64,000 nucleotides of DNA from JAJXWB01 sp037044955 (GCA_037044955.1 JBAOHX010000014.1:248001-312000), one strand, 5' to 3'; numbered from the stretch's first letter, positions 1 to 9,340 are shown. The notes: generated from the letters alone by a model not told the origin. Program-made: numbers and translations.

Positions 1-239
1 CTGTGGCTGGCGCCCCGCGCGGCCGTATCGACGACGCGGCCACTGGGACGGACGTAGCGCCGCGACCATTCCGCCCACAGCGCCGAACCGGCGATAACGT
101 CGCCGATGCGAACGTCCCTGCGGTCCTGTGGCGCAACGGACGACCCGGCGGCGGGCAGGGCCGTCACGAGAGCGATGCCGAGCGATGTAGTCAAGATCAG
201 GATGTGGGCGTCACGCCGTACCCTATCCAGGAAGAACAT
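1..239 (-). CDS. Glycoside hydrolase family 8 (endoglucanase-like), 5' part only
   Basis: Only the first 79 codons lie in the window; the gene runs off the left edge. Translation from the ATG at 239 gives a basic start (MFFLDRVRRDAH), a hydrophobic stretch ending near ALPAAG that looks like a signal peptide, and then LWAEWSRRYVRPSGRVVDT followed by GASHS. The pattern of an aromatic-rich segment, a G-R-V-x-D-T motif and then SHS is the N-terminal signature of GH8 enzymes, in which SHSEGQGYG carries the catalytic acid Glu. That Glu would lie just outside the window. GH8 members of proteobacteria are often the periplasmic cellulase of cellulose synthase operons. The assignment rests on this short stretch only, and no neighbouring bcs gene is visible. 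Confidence 0.7.
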   Translation of the reverse strand, partial: MFFLDRVRRDAHILILTTSLGIALVTALPAAGSSVAPQDRRDVRIGDVIAGSALWAEWSRRYVRPSGRVVDTAARGASH

Positions 240-423
240 TTTCGCCAACTCCAACCACTGGAAGCAGTGTGGCGTAGGCTTGTTAACGGCCAGAAATGAA
301 ATCGGGGATAATCGTAATGAGCGCCGTTCAACAAATGCAGATGATATCCGTCAATGCAAGTAACTCGACCCTGAGAAGCGCGAAAACTTGTCGCAGTGCA
401 TGTACAGTCTATAGTAACTCAAG

Positions 424-1518
424 CTAAATCACGACCGTAAGCCGCTGCGCCGCGCGCGTGACACCCGTATACAGCCAGCGGGCGCGATGCTCGCGGAAGG
501 CGTAGCTCTCGTCGAAGAGATAGACGTCGTCCCATTGCGAGCCCTGCGACTTGTGCACGGTGAGGGCGTAGCCGAAATCGAACTCGTCGGATTCGCGGCG
601 CAACGCATAGGGAATTTCCTCGTCGCCGCCGGTGAAGAACTGCGGGATGACGCCGACGCGCTGCGCTTTCGCGCCCGGCGCGTCCTCGGGCGACACCGAC
701 AGCCGCACCTTGTTGCGCCGCACGGCTCCTGCCCGCGTCACACGGAAGATCGCGCCGTTGAGCAGGCCCTTCTTGCGATTGTTGCGCAGGCAGACCAGCT
801 TTTCGCCGACCTGCGGCAGGTCGCCGGAGAAGCCGAGCAGCTCGCGCAGGCGCTTGTTGTAGGCGCGGCGCGTGCGGTTGAGGCCGACCAGCACCTGGTC
901 GGCGGCCTTGACCTCCTCCGTGTCGACCTCGTCGCGGCCGATCACCTTGGAGCGGCCGTAAGCCCCGCGCTCGAGCCGGCGTCCCTCGCGAATGTCCATC
1001 GAGAGCCGGATGATCGGGTCGTCGGCGGCCTGCCTGTGAACCTCGGTCAGCATGACGTCGGGCTCGGCCTCGGTGAAGAAACCGCCGCCCTTGACCGGGG
1101 GAAGCTGGGCGGGATCGCCCAGCACCAGAACCTTCTTGCCGAAGGACAGGAGATCGCGGCCGAGCTCCTCGTCGACCATGGAGCATTCGTCGATGACGAT
1201 GAGGCTGGCGGCGGCGGCGGGCGCGTCCTCGTTCAGCTCGAAGGAGGGCTCTTCCAATTCCACCTCCTTCGGCCGGTAGATCATGGAATGGATGGTGCGG
1301 GCGTCCGCGCAGCCCTTGGAGCGCATGACCAGCGCCGCCTTGCCGGTGAAGGCGCCGAAGGCCGTCTCGCCGTCGACGTTTTCGGCCAGATGCCGCGCGA
1401 GCGTGGTCTTGCCGGTGCCGGCGTAGCCGAACAGGCGGAAAACCTGCGGCGCCTTGCGCTCGGCCAGCCATGCGGCCACGCCTGCGAGAGCGCGATCCTG
1501 TTCGGGCGTCCAGTTCAT
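424..1518 (-). CDS. RecD-like superfamily 1 DNA helicase
   Basis: A 364-residue SF1B-type helicase of the RecD/Dda class. The ATG at 1518 (MNWTPEQDRAL) was chosen because helicase homology starts there; upstream in-frame codons read through low-complexity sequence. Visible motifs are Walker A GYAGTGKTT near residue 32, Walker B VIDECSMVD near residue 100, a motif III region LVLGDPAQLPP, and the C-terminal UvrD_C_2 signature LTVHKSQGSQWDDV followed by VTRAAQRLTVVI. It is shorter than true RecD (about 600 aa) and has no RecBC neighbours, so a stand-alone repair or phage-like helicase is likely. It is divergent from the MarR gene across about 100 bp. Confidence 0.85.
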   Translation of the reverse strand: MNWTPEQDRALAGVAAWLAERKAPQVFRLFGYAGTGKTTLARHLAENVDGETAFGAFTGKAALVMRSKGCADARTIHSMIYRPKEVELEEPSFELNEDAPAAAASLIVIDECSMVDEELGRDLLSFGKKVLVLGDPAQLPPVKGGGFFTEAEPDVMLTEVHRQAADDPIIRLSMDIREGRRLERGAYGRSKVIGRDEVDTEEVKAADQVLVGLNRTRRAYNKRLRELLGFSGDLPQVGEKLVCLRNNRKKGLLNGAIFRVTRAGAVRRNKVRLSVSPEDAPGAKAQRVGVIPQFFTGGDEEIPYALRRESDEFDFGYALTVHKSQGSQWDDVYLFDESYAFREHRARWLYTGVTRAAQRLTVVI

Positions 1519-1618
1519 GGCGCCATCTAGCACCCCCGCGATGAGTCGGGCGAGGCGGCGGGCCTGCGACCCGGCCTTCCTTGCAATTTGGGCAGGCCCG
1601 TTTATCAACGCCCCTGTC

Positions 1619-2186
1619 ATGCGGAAGGAACGACAGCAGCGCGCGGGAGCGACCGCGGCCGGAACGACCCGGACCGCGGGCAGGCAGCGCGCGCGCACGC
1701 TCGGCGCCGCCGCCGCGCCGAAGGACGAGGAGGCCGCCGCCGACGCCTCCCTCGGCCATATCGACAATGTGCTGGGCTATGTGCTGCGCCGCGCGCAGGT
1801 CGCCGTGTTCAACGACTTCCGCCGCACCTTCGCGGGCTACGATCTCAGCCCGACGCAATATGCCGTGCTGTCGATCCTCGCCGAATATCCGGGGATGCGG
1901 CAGGGCGACGTCTCCGCCGCGCTCGGCATCAAGCGCACCAATTTCGTCGCCGTTCTCGACGAGCTCGAACGGCGCGGGCTCGCGCGCCGCAAGGCGGTGG
2001 CCGCCGACCGGCGCTCGCGCGCGCTGCATCTGACGGCCGAAGGCGAGCGCCTGGCCGGCGAAGTGCGCAAGCTGCAGGACGACCACGAAGTGCGGCTCGC
2101 CGCCCTCCTGCCGGAAGGCCAGCGCGACCTGCTGATCGACCTCCTGCGCCAGTTGACGCGGGGCATCGGGCGCGCACGAGGAATAG
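1619..2186 (+). CDS. MarR family transcriptional regulator (stop obscured by probable 1-base insertion)
   Basis: A winged-helix regulator of the MarR type. After a low-complexity basic N-terminus (about 45 residues) the domain starts at HIDNVLGYVLRRAQ and continues through the helix-turn-helix (MRQGDVSAALGIKRTNFVAV) and the wing (RRKAVAADRRSRALHLT). As written the frame has no stop and runs straight into the glycosyltransferase that follows. Removing one G from the GGGG near 2161 makes the protein end ASGAHEE at TAG 2184-2186, giving 188 residues. The true start could be further in, near HIDNV. Its target is unknown; MarR proteins usually control nearby efflux or catabolic genes, and none is adjacent here. 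Confidence 0.75.
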
Positions 2187-2215
2187 GGCGCCCGCCCGAC
2201 GAGGATATCGGCCGG

Positions 2216-3260
2216 ATGCGGCTCTCGATCGCGATCCCCATCTACAATTTCGCGGATTTCATCGTCGAGACGCTCGATTCCATCGTCGCGCAGGATGGCG
2301 CGGACGAGGTCGAGATCGTCGTCGTCGACGGCGCCTCGACCGACGCCACGCCGCAGGTCATGGCCGAATACCAGACGCGCCACACGAACGTGCGCTACGA
2401 GCGCCTGCCCGCCAAGGGCGGCATCGACCGCGACATGGCGACCGCCTTCGCGCTGACCACAGGCGAATATTGCTGGCTGTTCTCCGGCGACGACATCATG
2501 CGGCCGGGCGCGCTCGCCCGCGCGCTGCGGGAGATCGAGAGCGGCTGCGACATCTATCTGTCGCAGCACATGGAATATCTGAGCAACGGCCGCGGCTGGA
2601 CGGCATGGCCCGTGCTCGCGGACGCGCAGGCGCGGACGTTCGAGCTTTCAAACCCCGCCGAGCGCCAGAATTATTTCGCGGGCGCCGCCAATACCGAAGC
2701 CTTCTTCTCGTTCATGGGCGGCATGATCAACCGGCGCGCGAGCTGGGACCGCGTGGCCTTCAACGACGCCTTCGACCGCTCGTGCTGGGCGCATGCGGCG
2801 CGGCTGTTCGAACTGATGCGCAAGGGCCTGAAGCTGCGCTTCGTTCCCGAATGCTGGCAGGACCGGCGGCCCGACAACGACAGCTTCATGGGCGGCGGGC
2901 TGGTGAAGCGGCTGGCGCTGTCGATCGACGGCTACAACAAGATCGCCGACACGTTCTTCGGTCCCGACAGCGTCGAAGCGTTCCACGTGCGCCGCGCGGT
3001 GCGCGAGGAGATCGGCATCGGCTCGCTCATCATGGGCAAATATGTCTGCGCGCTCGATCCCGGAAATCGAGAGCCGCGCGACGCTCGACCGGCTGGCGGC
3101 GAAGATGTACGGCGACTTCTCGTGGAAGAATCTTCACGCGCGCTTCCTCTACGCCACGACGCCGGGCGACAGGATCAAGCGCTGGGATCCCGAATGGGCC
3201 GCCAAGGAAGAGCGCAAGGCGCTGATGCGCCGCGCGGCGCGGTCAGCTCAACCGAAATAG
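2216..3260 (+). CDS. Family 2 glycosyltransferase (single-base frameshift near its 3' end)
   Basis: A GT-A fold sugar transferase. The N-terminus MRLSIAIPIYNFADFI is the nucleotide-sugar binding start, VVVDGASTDAT is the conserved GT2 loop, and LFSGDDIMRPG contains the acidic metal-binding motif. Similar proteins include abequosyltransferase-like enzymes of O-antigen synthesis. The frame breaks at 3059-3061: dropping one C of CCC gives GCG CTC GAT CCG GAA ATC GAG and continues through KMYGDFSWKNLH to a stop at 3260, for 347 residues in total. The last bases overlap the convergent GT8 gene by 13 bp. Together with the neighbours it points to synthesis or decoration of a surface polysaccharide. 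Confidence 0.8.
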
Positions 3261-4201
3261 GACGCGGCGATGCGGCGCGCGAGCACGCCGAGGTCGTGGC
3301 GCAGGGTCGAGTCCGCCCTCTTGCCGGCGTCCGCCCATGCGAGCCGCAGGAGCTCGCGCTGCATGCCCGCCTGTCGCGCGGCCGCCCAATAGGCGCGCTG
3401 CAATTCGTTCTCGGTCGCATTCGCCTGCCAGGGCTTGGCGCCGGCGTAATGGGCGATCGCCGGATCGCGCCAGGCCTCGCGCAGGCCGGGCCTGTCCGAG
3501 AAATCATCGCCGAGCATCCGCGAGAAATTGGCGATGCAATTCCATTCGGGACCGAGCGTCTTGTAGTCGCCATTAAATGCGAAGTTCAGCGCGTCCTGAT
3601 CGTTGTTGATGGCGATCGCGCCTTTTTCGCGCAGGAAGCCGCGTGCGGTTTCGATGCGGCCGGAGGCGGCGAGCGCCGGCACGTCGATCAGCAGCAGGCC
3701 GGCGTTGAAATAGCGCTTCCAGTCGGCCACGCCGACAATATCTGTCACGTAATCCCGCGAGGGCCGCGTCGCGCCGGCCGGGCCGAATTCGACGCCGAGC
3801 CAGGGCAGAACGTCGACCAGCGTGTGGTCGATCACGGCGCCGAGCGCCTTGCCTTCGAGATCGGTTTCATAGAGCGGCGACAGGTCGCGCCGCGTCAGCA
3901 TGTCGACGTCGAGATAGAGAACCCGATCGATTCCGGCGAGAATGTCGGGCAGGACGAAGCGCGCATAGGTGACGACGCTTTGTGGGCCGTTGACGTCGAT
4001 CTTCTCGTAGCGTGCGCCGATGTCCTGAAACTCCACGCGCATGTTTTTCGCGCGCGGCGCGTGCTGCATGGCGAGCGGGGTGGGACCGTCGTGCAGCGCG
4101 TGGATGGTGACCGGCGCGCGCGTATGACGCGCGATGGAATGCGCGAGGACGACGAAGAGGATTTCGAACCGCCGATCGAAGCAGCAGGCGATATGGATCA
4201 T
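3248..4201 (-). CDS. Family 8 glycosyltransferase
   Basis: A 317-residue retaining glycosyltransferase of the LPS galactosyl/glucosyltransferase class (GT8). It begins IHIACCFDRRFEIL, matching the UDP-sugar binding first strand. It has the metal-binding DxD in VLYLDVDML near residue 100 and a mid-domain NAGLLLIDVPA motif that is diagnostic for GT8. A late AHYAGAKPWQ corresponds to the conserved H-x-x-G-x-x-K-P-W motif. It is the last gene of a leftward run; the TylF-type methyltransferase ends 19 bp before its start, so the two are probably co-transcribed. Role: transfer of a hexose onto a glycan acceptor, exact sugar unknown. Confidence 0.85.
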   Translation of the reverse strand: MIHIACCFDRRFEILFVVLAHSIARHTRAPVTIHALHDGPTPLAMQHAPRAKNMRVEFQDIGARYEKIDVNGPQSVVTYARFVLPDILAGIDRVLYLDVDMLTRRDLSPLYETDLEGKALGAVIDHTLVDVLPWLGVEFGPAGATRPSRDYVTDIVGVADWKRYFNAGLLLIDVPALAASGRIETARGFLREKGAIAINNDQDALNFAFNGDYKTLGPEWNCIANFSRMLGDDFSDRPGLREAWRDPAIAHYAGAKPWQANATENELQRAYWAAARQAGMQRELLRLAWADAGKRADSTLRHDLGVLARRIAASYFG

Positions 4202-4220
4202 GCCGCGCCGCCAGCCATCG

Positions 4221-5021
4221 TCAGCCTTTCACCGCCATCCGGCCGGTGTAGTCGACGATCGTGAGCATGGGCGCGCGCCCGCCGCCCGCCTGGATCGCGC
4301 CGAAATATTCGTCGACCGCCTGACGCGAGCCCGCCCAATGGCCGTAATCGTCGACGATGAGGACGCCGCCGGGAACGAGATGCGGATAGAGCTTCTCCAT
4401 CTCCAGCTTCGTGCTGTCGTACCAGTCGGTGTCGAGGCGCAGCAGCGCGACCGGGTTCATCGCGACGTCGTGGATGGTCTGCCTGATGTCGCCGACGACG
4501 TAGGTCACGAGATCGGCGGGGTAGCCGACCTGCGCGACGTTCTGCTTCACCTCGTCGAGGGACGCATAGCAGATGATGCCGCCGGGATCCTTCGGCATGG
4601 TCTCCATCAGCACGGAGGCCGACTGGCCGCGATTGTCGATATCGGCCGCGCCCGGCTCGGTCATGCCCTCGAACGTGTCGAACAGCCAGACGCGCCGGTC
4701 CGTCGCGTTCAACAGGCGCAACGTCGCCATGGCGATCATGATCGAGCCGCCGCGCCACACGCCGCATTCGACGATGTCGCCGTGGATGCGGTTCTGCACG
4801 ATGTGCCTGATGGCGCGAAATAGCGCCAGGCCGCGCGCGAAGGAGGTCATCGTGTAGGGCTGGCACTGTTCCCAGATCGCCTTGAAGGCCTCGTCCTCGC
4901 GCGGCAGATGCGAATGCGACCATTCGAGAACCGCTTCGGCCGGCGCCTGTTCGGGACGCCCCTTGCCGAACAGGTCGCGAAAGCGCCGCTTCAGCGGCTT
5001 TGCCGATTGCGCCTGGCTCAT
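4221..5021 (-). CDS. TylF/MycF-type macrocin O-methyltransferase family protein
   Basis: A 266-residue SAM- and metal-dependent sugar O-methyltransferase of the TylF family. Visible are the SAM motif DIVECGVWRGGSIMIA, the VWLFDTFEGMTEP segment that contacts SAM, LLRLDTDWYDST, and the metal-binding VLIVDDYGHW with paired aspartates. The start at 5021 (MSQAQSAKPLKRRF) is preceded by AGGAGAAG at good spacing. TylF relatives methylate sugar hydroxyls in antibiotics and also in O-antigen or exopolysaccharide. Its place between a GT8 and more methyltransferases supports a role in glycan methylation. Confidence 0.85.
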   Translation of the reverse strand: MSQAQSAKPLKRRFRDLFGKGRPEQAPAEAVLEWSHSHLPREDEAFKAIWEQCQPYTMTSFARGLALFRAIRHIVQNRIHGDIVECGVWRGGSIMIAMATLRLLNATDRRVWLFDTFEGMTEPGAADIDNRGQSASVLMETMPKDPGGIICYASLDEVKQNVAQVGYPADLVTYVVGDIRQTIHDVAMNPVALLRLDTDWYDSTKLEMEKLYPHLVPGGVLIVDDYGHWAGSRQAVDEYFGAIQAGGGRAPMLTIVDYTGRMAVKG

Positions 5022-5055
5022 ACGAACTTCTCCTGTCCGGTTCCCATCGGCCCGC

Positions 5056-5817
5056 TCACGCGCCCGCGGGCCTGGTCGCCAGAACGCCGACGATAGCATA
5101 GATGAGATTGACGTCGGACCGCTCGTCGGTCGCGTCGATGACGCAATCCTGCGGGAAGCATCGGTCGGCCATGCGATGGCGGCGCGCCGCGCCCATCTTG
5201 CGCAGGAGCGCGGCGGAGGCGTCGTAGAGCGCGCCGTAAACGCCGGCGTCGCGCGCGCGCGAGCCGAAGGTCTTTTCCGCGATGAAGAGCTTCGCGCGCT
5301 CGTTGGCGGTGATCTTCAGCAGGCGATCCGTCTGGAAGCCCGCACGCTCCAGCGTGCGCTTGAGGCCATACGCCGTCCAGCGCCAATAGTCGTGCGGGCA
5401 GGCATGATCCCAGAAACTGCCATGCGTCGTCAGCAACAGCTTGCCGCCGGGCTTCAGCACCCGCAGGCACTCGGCGAGATAGGCGTCTGGATCGAGCACA
5501 TGCTCGAGCACCTGCGAGGACAGGACCAGATCGTAGCCGCCGATCCCGGCGGGAAGCATGCTGTCCTCGCCATAGGCGAAATCGAGATCGGCGCCGCCTT
5601 CGAGGTCGGCGCGATGATAGGCCGCGCCCGGAAACAGCGAGCGATAGGGCGAGCCGCCGCAGCCGTAGTCGAGAATTTTGCGCGCGTCTTTCGGCGCGAC
5701 GGCCTTGATGGCGGCGAGCAGATCGATCAGGCAGAGATAGTCGGGATCGCCCGGACGCGGCGCGATGCGCTGACGGACATATTCATCCTGCGCGAGTGTT
5801 TCGGCTGCCGGATTCAT
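5056..5817 (-). CDS. Class I SAM-dependent methyltransferase
   Basis: A 253-residue Rossmann-type methyltransferase (Methyltransf_11 style). Motif I is ILDYGCGGSPYRS, the acidic post-I strand is AYHRADLEGGADLDF, motif II/III is GGYDLVLSSQVLEHVLDP, and ECLRVLKPGGKLLLTTHG is the typical motif III loop. The DYWRWTAYGLKRTLERAGF segment is common in methyltransferases of polysaccharide clusters. The ATG at 5817 begins MNPAAETLAQDEYV. Substrate unknown; the neighbours suggest a sugar or glycan. Confidence 0.8.
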   Translation of the reverse strand: MNPAAETLAQDEYVRQRIAPRPGDPDYLCLIDLLAAIKAVAPKDARKILDYGCGGSPYRSLFPGAAYHRADLEGGADLDFAYGEDSMLPAGIGGYDLVLSSQVLEHVLDPDAYLAECLRVLKPGGKLLLTTHGSFWDHACPHDYWRWTAYGLKRTLERAGFQTDRLLKITANERAKLFIAEKTFGSRARDAGVYGALYDASAALLRKMGAARRHRMADRCFPQDCVIDATDERSDVNLIYAIVGVLATRPAGA

Positions 5818-5865
5818 CGGTCCTCACATCCGCGCGCGACATGCGCGCCGCTTCCGGCGCAGACG

Positions 5866-6711
5866 CTACCTGCCAAAGAAGCGCTTGAATTTCTGGACGC
5901 GCTGCGCGCGCAACAGCGTCGCCTCGAGCCCGTCGAGCCAGGCCTGCTTGCGTTGCGCATAGCCGGCGTCGGCTGGCGCCGCGCGCTTCTCCACGAAGCA
6001 GAGCATGTTGTCTTCGCGATTGAAGTAATGCGGCAGGGCGACGAGCGCGAACTGATAGCCGGTCGCCTCCAGCATGTCGGCGAAACGCTGCGCATTGCCG
6101 GTTCCGCTGAGGCCGCCCTCGACCGGCCGGCCGCAAACCACGTCCTCGATGATGTAGAAGCCGCCGTCCTTCACATGCTCCAGCGAATTCTGCATGCAGG
6201 AGCGGTTGGCGTCGTAGGTATGCAGGCCGTCGTCGATCGCCACGTCGAATTTCTCGCCGCCGATCTCCGCCCACATGGCGGCGATCGCTTCGGCGGAAAG
6301 CTGGTCGACATAGTGCGTGTCGATGCGCGTCTCCTTGAACAGGATGCGTTTGTCGACGTCGGCGCCGTGCACCGAGGCGTTCGGGAAATAGTCGCGCCAG
6401 GCGCGCAGCGAGGCGCCGGGAATGCCGTTCGGGCCCATGGTCGAAGGCACGTCGACATAATTCGTGCCGATGCCGACCTCGAGCATGTTCCTCACGTTCG
6501 CGCGCATGCCGTCGAACAGCGAGGAATAGGCGACCGTGTAGCTATGCAGCCAGCCGTACTTGTCGCTGCCGTTCTTCTTCATGAGGCGCGCGAGTTCGTC
6601 GGTCGGCGTCTCGGAGATCGCGAAGCTGCGCCTGGCCATCACGCCGAGCGCGCGGTCGAGCGCGCCGCCCGGTTGCGTCCTCGCCAGTATCCATTTCGGC
6701 AAATCGGTCAT
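5866..6711 (-). CDS. Class I SAM-dependent methyltransferase, sugar O-methyltransferase type
   Basis: A 281-residue enzyme resembling the rhamnosyl O-methyltransferases of glycoside antibiotic pathways. Conserved blocks are NGSDKYGWLHSYTVAYSSLF, the SAM motif NMLEVGIGTNY, GASLRAWRDYFPNASVHGAD, and a DVAIDDGLHTYDANRSCMQN stretch carrying the metal/substrate Asp-Asp-Gly-x-His. The last gives way to FYIIEDV. Between its stop and the next start downstream is a 48-bp gap with a GC-rich palindromic character but no U-run. It likely acts in the same glycan pathway as its neighbours. Confidence 0.82.
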   Translation of the reverse strand: MTDLPKWILARTQPGGALDRALGVMARRSFAISETPTDELARLMKKNGSDKYGWLHSYTVAYSSLFDGMRANVRNMLEVGIGTNYVDVPSTMGPNGIPGASLRAWRDYFPNASVHGADVDKRILFKETRIDTHYVDQLSAEAIAAMWAEIGGEKFDVAIDDGLHTYDANRSCMQNSLEHVKDGGFYIIEDVVCGRPVEGGLSGTGNAQRFADMLEATGYQFALVALPHYFNREDNMLCFVEKRAAPADAGYAQRKQAWLDGLEATLLRAQRVQKFKRFFGR

Positions 6712-6754
6712 GGCCGTCTTTTCCTGCGTCCGGCGCGCGTGGCGCGCGGCCCGC

Positions 6755-7984
6755 TCAAACGATTTCGATTTCCGGGAACGGGAAGATCATCTTGCCGCCG
6801 TCGGCGAGGAACTTCTGTTCGCGCTGAAGGATGTTGTCCTTGAAGTGCCAGGGCAGCACCAGATAGTAATCCGGCTTCATCTTCAGCGCGTCCGCTTCCG
6901 AGACGATCGGAATATGCGAACCGGGCGTGACGTGGCCGAACTTGTCCGGGTTGACCTCGGCGATCGCCTCCACGAGGTCCGGGCCGATGCCGCAATATTG
7001 CAGCACGACATTGCCCTTGGTGGAGGCGCCGTAGCCGACGATGCGCTTGCCGTCGTCGCGCAGCGCGCGCAAGAGGCGGCGCAGGTCCTCGCGATGGCGG
7101 AACACGCGCTCCTCGAATTCGCGATAGGGGCGCGGCGTCGCCAGACCCATGCGCTCTTCCTGCGACAGCAGCCAGTCGATGACGGCGCGATTGGCCTTGC
7201 GCGTCGTGTTCCTGTGGCCGGCCGTGACGGCGAAGGAGCCGCCGTTGACGGCGTTCATCTGCACGTCCAGCACCTTCATGTCGGCGGCGGCGAGAATCTT
7301 CTCGACGACGGCGAGCGAATAATATTCGACATGCTCGTGGCAGATCGTGTCGTAGGAGGTCAGCCGCAGCATCGAGGGCATGTAGCTCTGCTCGAAATGC
7401 CACACGCCGTCGGGCGCCAGGCAATGCGCGATGTCGCGGGCGAAGGCGATCGGATCCTCGAGATCGTAGAACATGGCGATCGAGGTGATGATCTTGGCGC
7501 GTTCCTTCGACACGGAGTCGAAGTTCTTCGCATTGAAGAAATCCGGCACGAGCTTGATGTCGTCGGGATAATACTGACGGAACTTGGCGCCGGTCGGATC
7601 GATGCCGATGCGCTTCAGCGAGGGCGTCTGGTACGCTTTCAGCGAGGTCGCGTCGTTCGAGCCGATGTCGAGCACCGTGTCGCCGGCCTTCAGCTCCGCG
7701 AACTGCTCGAGCTTGCCGATCTTCTGCGTGAGGTGGCGGACCATCGAGGCGTTGAGGCCGGAGCGATAGCCGTAATTCTCGCCGTACATCTCGCTGGCTT
7801 CGTAGACATGGGCGAGTTGCAGCAGGCCGGAATCCGGGCACCACACGAGTTCGAGCGGGCCGACGGTCACAGGGGTGGAGGACGAAGCCGGAAACACGCC
7901 CGTCAGCGACTGATCCCCGAGCGAGAGGACCGACAACAGGTTGGTGGAACCGCTAATCCGGCATTTTTCAATGCGCTTCGTCAT
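6755..7984 (-). CDS. Sugar C-methyltransferase-like protein (Methyltransf_13/14 architecture)
   Basis: A 409-residue protein with the three-part architecture of NDP-hexose C-methyltransferases (TylCIII/NovU group). It has an N-terminal region that is zinc-binding in the family, a central SAM domain (VLDIGSNDATSLKAY, with the catalytic-loop-like ICHEHVEYYSL), and a C-terminal Rossmann-like domain (IVGYGASTKGNVVLQYCGI). The N-terminal zinc cysteines are reduced here (KCRISGSTNLL keeps one Cys), so metal binding is doubtful. The C-terminal GASTKGNV motif is strongly conserved in the family. It is the first gene of the leftward glycan block, with its promoter presumably in 7985-8221. Confidence 0.85.
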   Translation of the reverse strand: MTKRIEKCRISGSTNLLSVLSLGDQSLTGVFPASSSTPVTVGPLELVWCPDSGLLQLAHVYEASEMYGENYGYRSGLNASMVRHLTQKIGKLEQFAELKAGDTVLDIGSNDATSLKAYQTPSLKRIGIDPTGAKFRQYYPDDIKLVPDFFNAKNFDSVSKERAKIITSIAMFYDLEDPIAFARDIAHCLAPDGVWHFEQSYMPSMLRLTSYDTICHEHVEYYSLAVVEKILAAADMKVLDVQMNAVNGGSFAVTAGHRNTTRKANRAVIDWLLSQEERMGLATPRPYREFEERVFRHREDLRRLLRALRDDGKRIVGYGASTKGNVVLQYCGIGPDLVEAIAEVNPDKFGHVTPGSHIPIVSEADALKMKPDYYLVLPWHFKDNILQREQKFLADGGKMIFPFPEIEIV

Positions 7985-8221
7985 TTAGAGAGGGACTCCG
8001 ATCGGCCAGCCGACAATGCGGCCGACGTGGCGCTTTGCGTTCCGATTTTGCGCTGCTTTTAAAGAGAAGGGCTCCCAAGTGTCAATTCCGCGCCGATTCG
8101 CCTGGGGAAACAGGCGGTCTGCTTGGCGCCGCGGTCGCGGATTGCTATGGGAGCGGGCGTTCCGCCGGGCGGCTCTCCTCCGTCCCGCGCGCGGTCGCCG
8201 GCCAGGCCCTCAGGACAGGAC
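7985..8221. other. Divergent intergenic region of the glycan block
   Basis: A 237-bp spacer between the leftward methyltransferase block and the rightward acyltransferase. It must hold promoters for both directions, but I could not identify convincing -35/-10 or sigma-54 elements. No gene, hairpin terminator or repeat family of this window is present. Confidence 0.5.
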
Positions 8222-9340
8222 ATGCGCTCGACGAGCGGTGAATATTACGAAAAGCTCGACCATGTTCGCGCCTTCGCCTGCTACGCCGTCTTCGTCTGGC
8301 ATTTCATCCATGGGCCGAACGGAGAGCTGACGCCGTTCGGCGCGCCGCCGCCGTTCTTCCCGGTCGCGCTGCTCGACGAAGGCTATATCGGCGTCTCCGT
8401 CTTCATGTGCCTGAGCGGGTATCTCTTCGCGAAGATCCTCGACAATTCGAAGATCGTCTACCGCACCTTCCTGTGGAACCGCTTCCTGCGGCTCGCGCCG
8501 CTGCTGGTCCTGGTGTTCATCGCCTCCGGCGTCCATCTCATCGCGATCCTGAAGCTCGTCGACCTGCGCTTCTATCTCGGCGCCCTGCTCAAGGGCTTCG
8601 TCCTGCCGTTGTGGCCGGCGGGCGGGTGGTCGATCGCGACCGAAATCCATTTCTACTTCATGTTGCCGGCGATCTTGTGGGCGGTGCGGCGCTCGACCTG
8701 GTTCGGGCTGGCGCTGATCGCGGCGGCGGTCGCGCTGCGCGCCGGCATCTGGGCGTGGCGGGGCGAGACGCAACTCGCCGCCTACTGGACCATCGTCGGC
8801 CGTTTCGACGAATTCACGCTCGGCATCGTGCTGTGCCGGCATCGCGCATGGGCGGCGGGCCGGAGCTGGCTGGCGGCGGCGGTGTTCGTCGGCTTCTGCT
8901 GGTTCTACTATCAGTACGACAAGGCCGGCGGGTTCATGAATCTCGGCGGCGGCGGCTATCCGTCGAAAAGCCCGCTCTGGATCGTCATGCCCACGCTCCA
9001 GGCGGCCTGCATTTCCTTCCTGATCGCCTGGTACGACCAGACCGACCTCTTCCGACCCGGCCGCATCTCGCGCTTCATCGCCGTGATCGGCGGCATTTCC
9101 TATTCCATCTACCTGCTGCACCCGTTCTTCGTGTTCGAACTGTCGAAGCTCTTCTTCGGCCGGGGGCTGAACTACGCGGAATCGCTGGGACTGGCCACGC
9201 TCGCCTTCGTTGCGACGATTCCGATCGGGCTTGCCAGCTTCCGCTGGATCGAGGCGCCGCCGCTGCGCTATCGCCGGCGCTACAAGGCGGACGCCGCGCC
9301 GACGCCTTCTCCCGCGCCGAAGATCGGGACAATCGCCTGA
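8222..9340 (+). CDS. OafA/YrhL-type membrane acyltransferase (Acyltransferase_3)
   Basis: A 372-residue polytopic membrane O-acyltransferase. The start MRSTSGEYYEKLDHVRAFAC has the family's conserved L-D-x-x-R-A-x-A motif, followed by VFVWHF containing the His needed for acyl transfer in this family. About ten hydrophobic segments follow, including the SVFMCLSGYLFAKIL loop and a C-terminal FSIYLLHPFF-like helix (GISYSIYLLHPFFVF). A short basic, Pro-rich tail ends the protein. It likely acetylates or otherwise acylates a lipid-linked or exported glycan. The stop (9338-9340) abuts the stop of the convergent acyltransferase with no gap. Confidence 0.88.
   Translation: MRSTSGEYYEKLDHVRAFACYAVFVWHFIHGPNGELTPFGAPPPFFPVALLDEGYIGVSVFMCLSGYLFAKILDNSKIVYRTFLWNRFLRLAPLLVLVFIASGVHLIAILKLVDLRFYLGALLKGFVLPLWPAGGWSIATEIHFYFMLPAILWAVRRSTWFGLALIAAAVALRAGIWAWRGETQLAAYWTIVGRFDEFTLGIVLCRHRAWAAGRSWLAAAVFVGFCWFYYQYDKAGGFMNLGGGGYPSKSPLWIVMPTLQAACISFLIAWYDQTDLFRPGRISRFIAVIGGISYSIYLLHPFFVFELSKLFFGRGLNYAESLGLATLAFVATIPIGLASFRWIEAPPLRYRRRYKADAAPTPSPAPKIGTIA

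Noticed and set aside
487..1530. Plus-strand open frame opposite the RecD-like helicase.
   Set aside because: It mirrors the helicase codons (Glu/Val/Arg/Gly-rich), has no recognisable domain and is a typical high-GC antisense frame.
1454..4264. Open frame of over 900 codons on the plus strand covering MarR, the glycosyltransferase and the antisense of GT8.
   Set aside because: After 3060 it follows the wrong frame and becomes an Arg/Ala/Gly-rich shadow of the GT8 gene; only the first two parts are coding.
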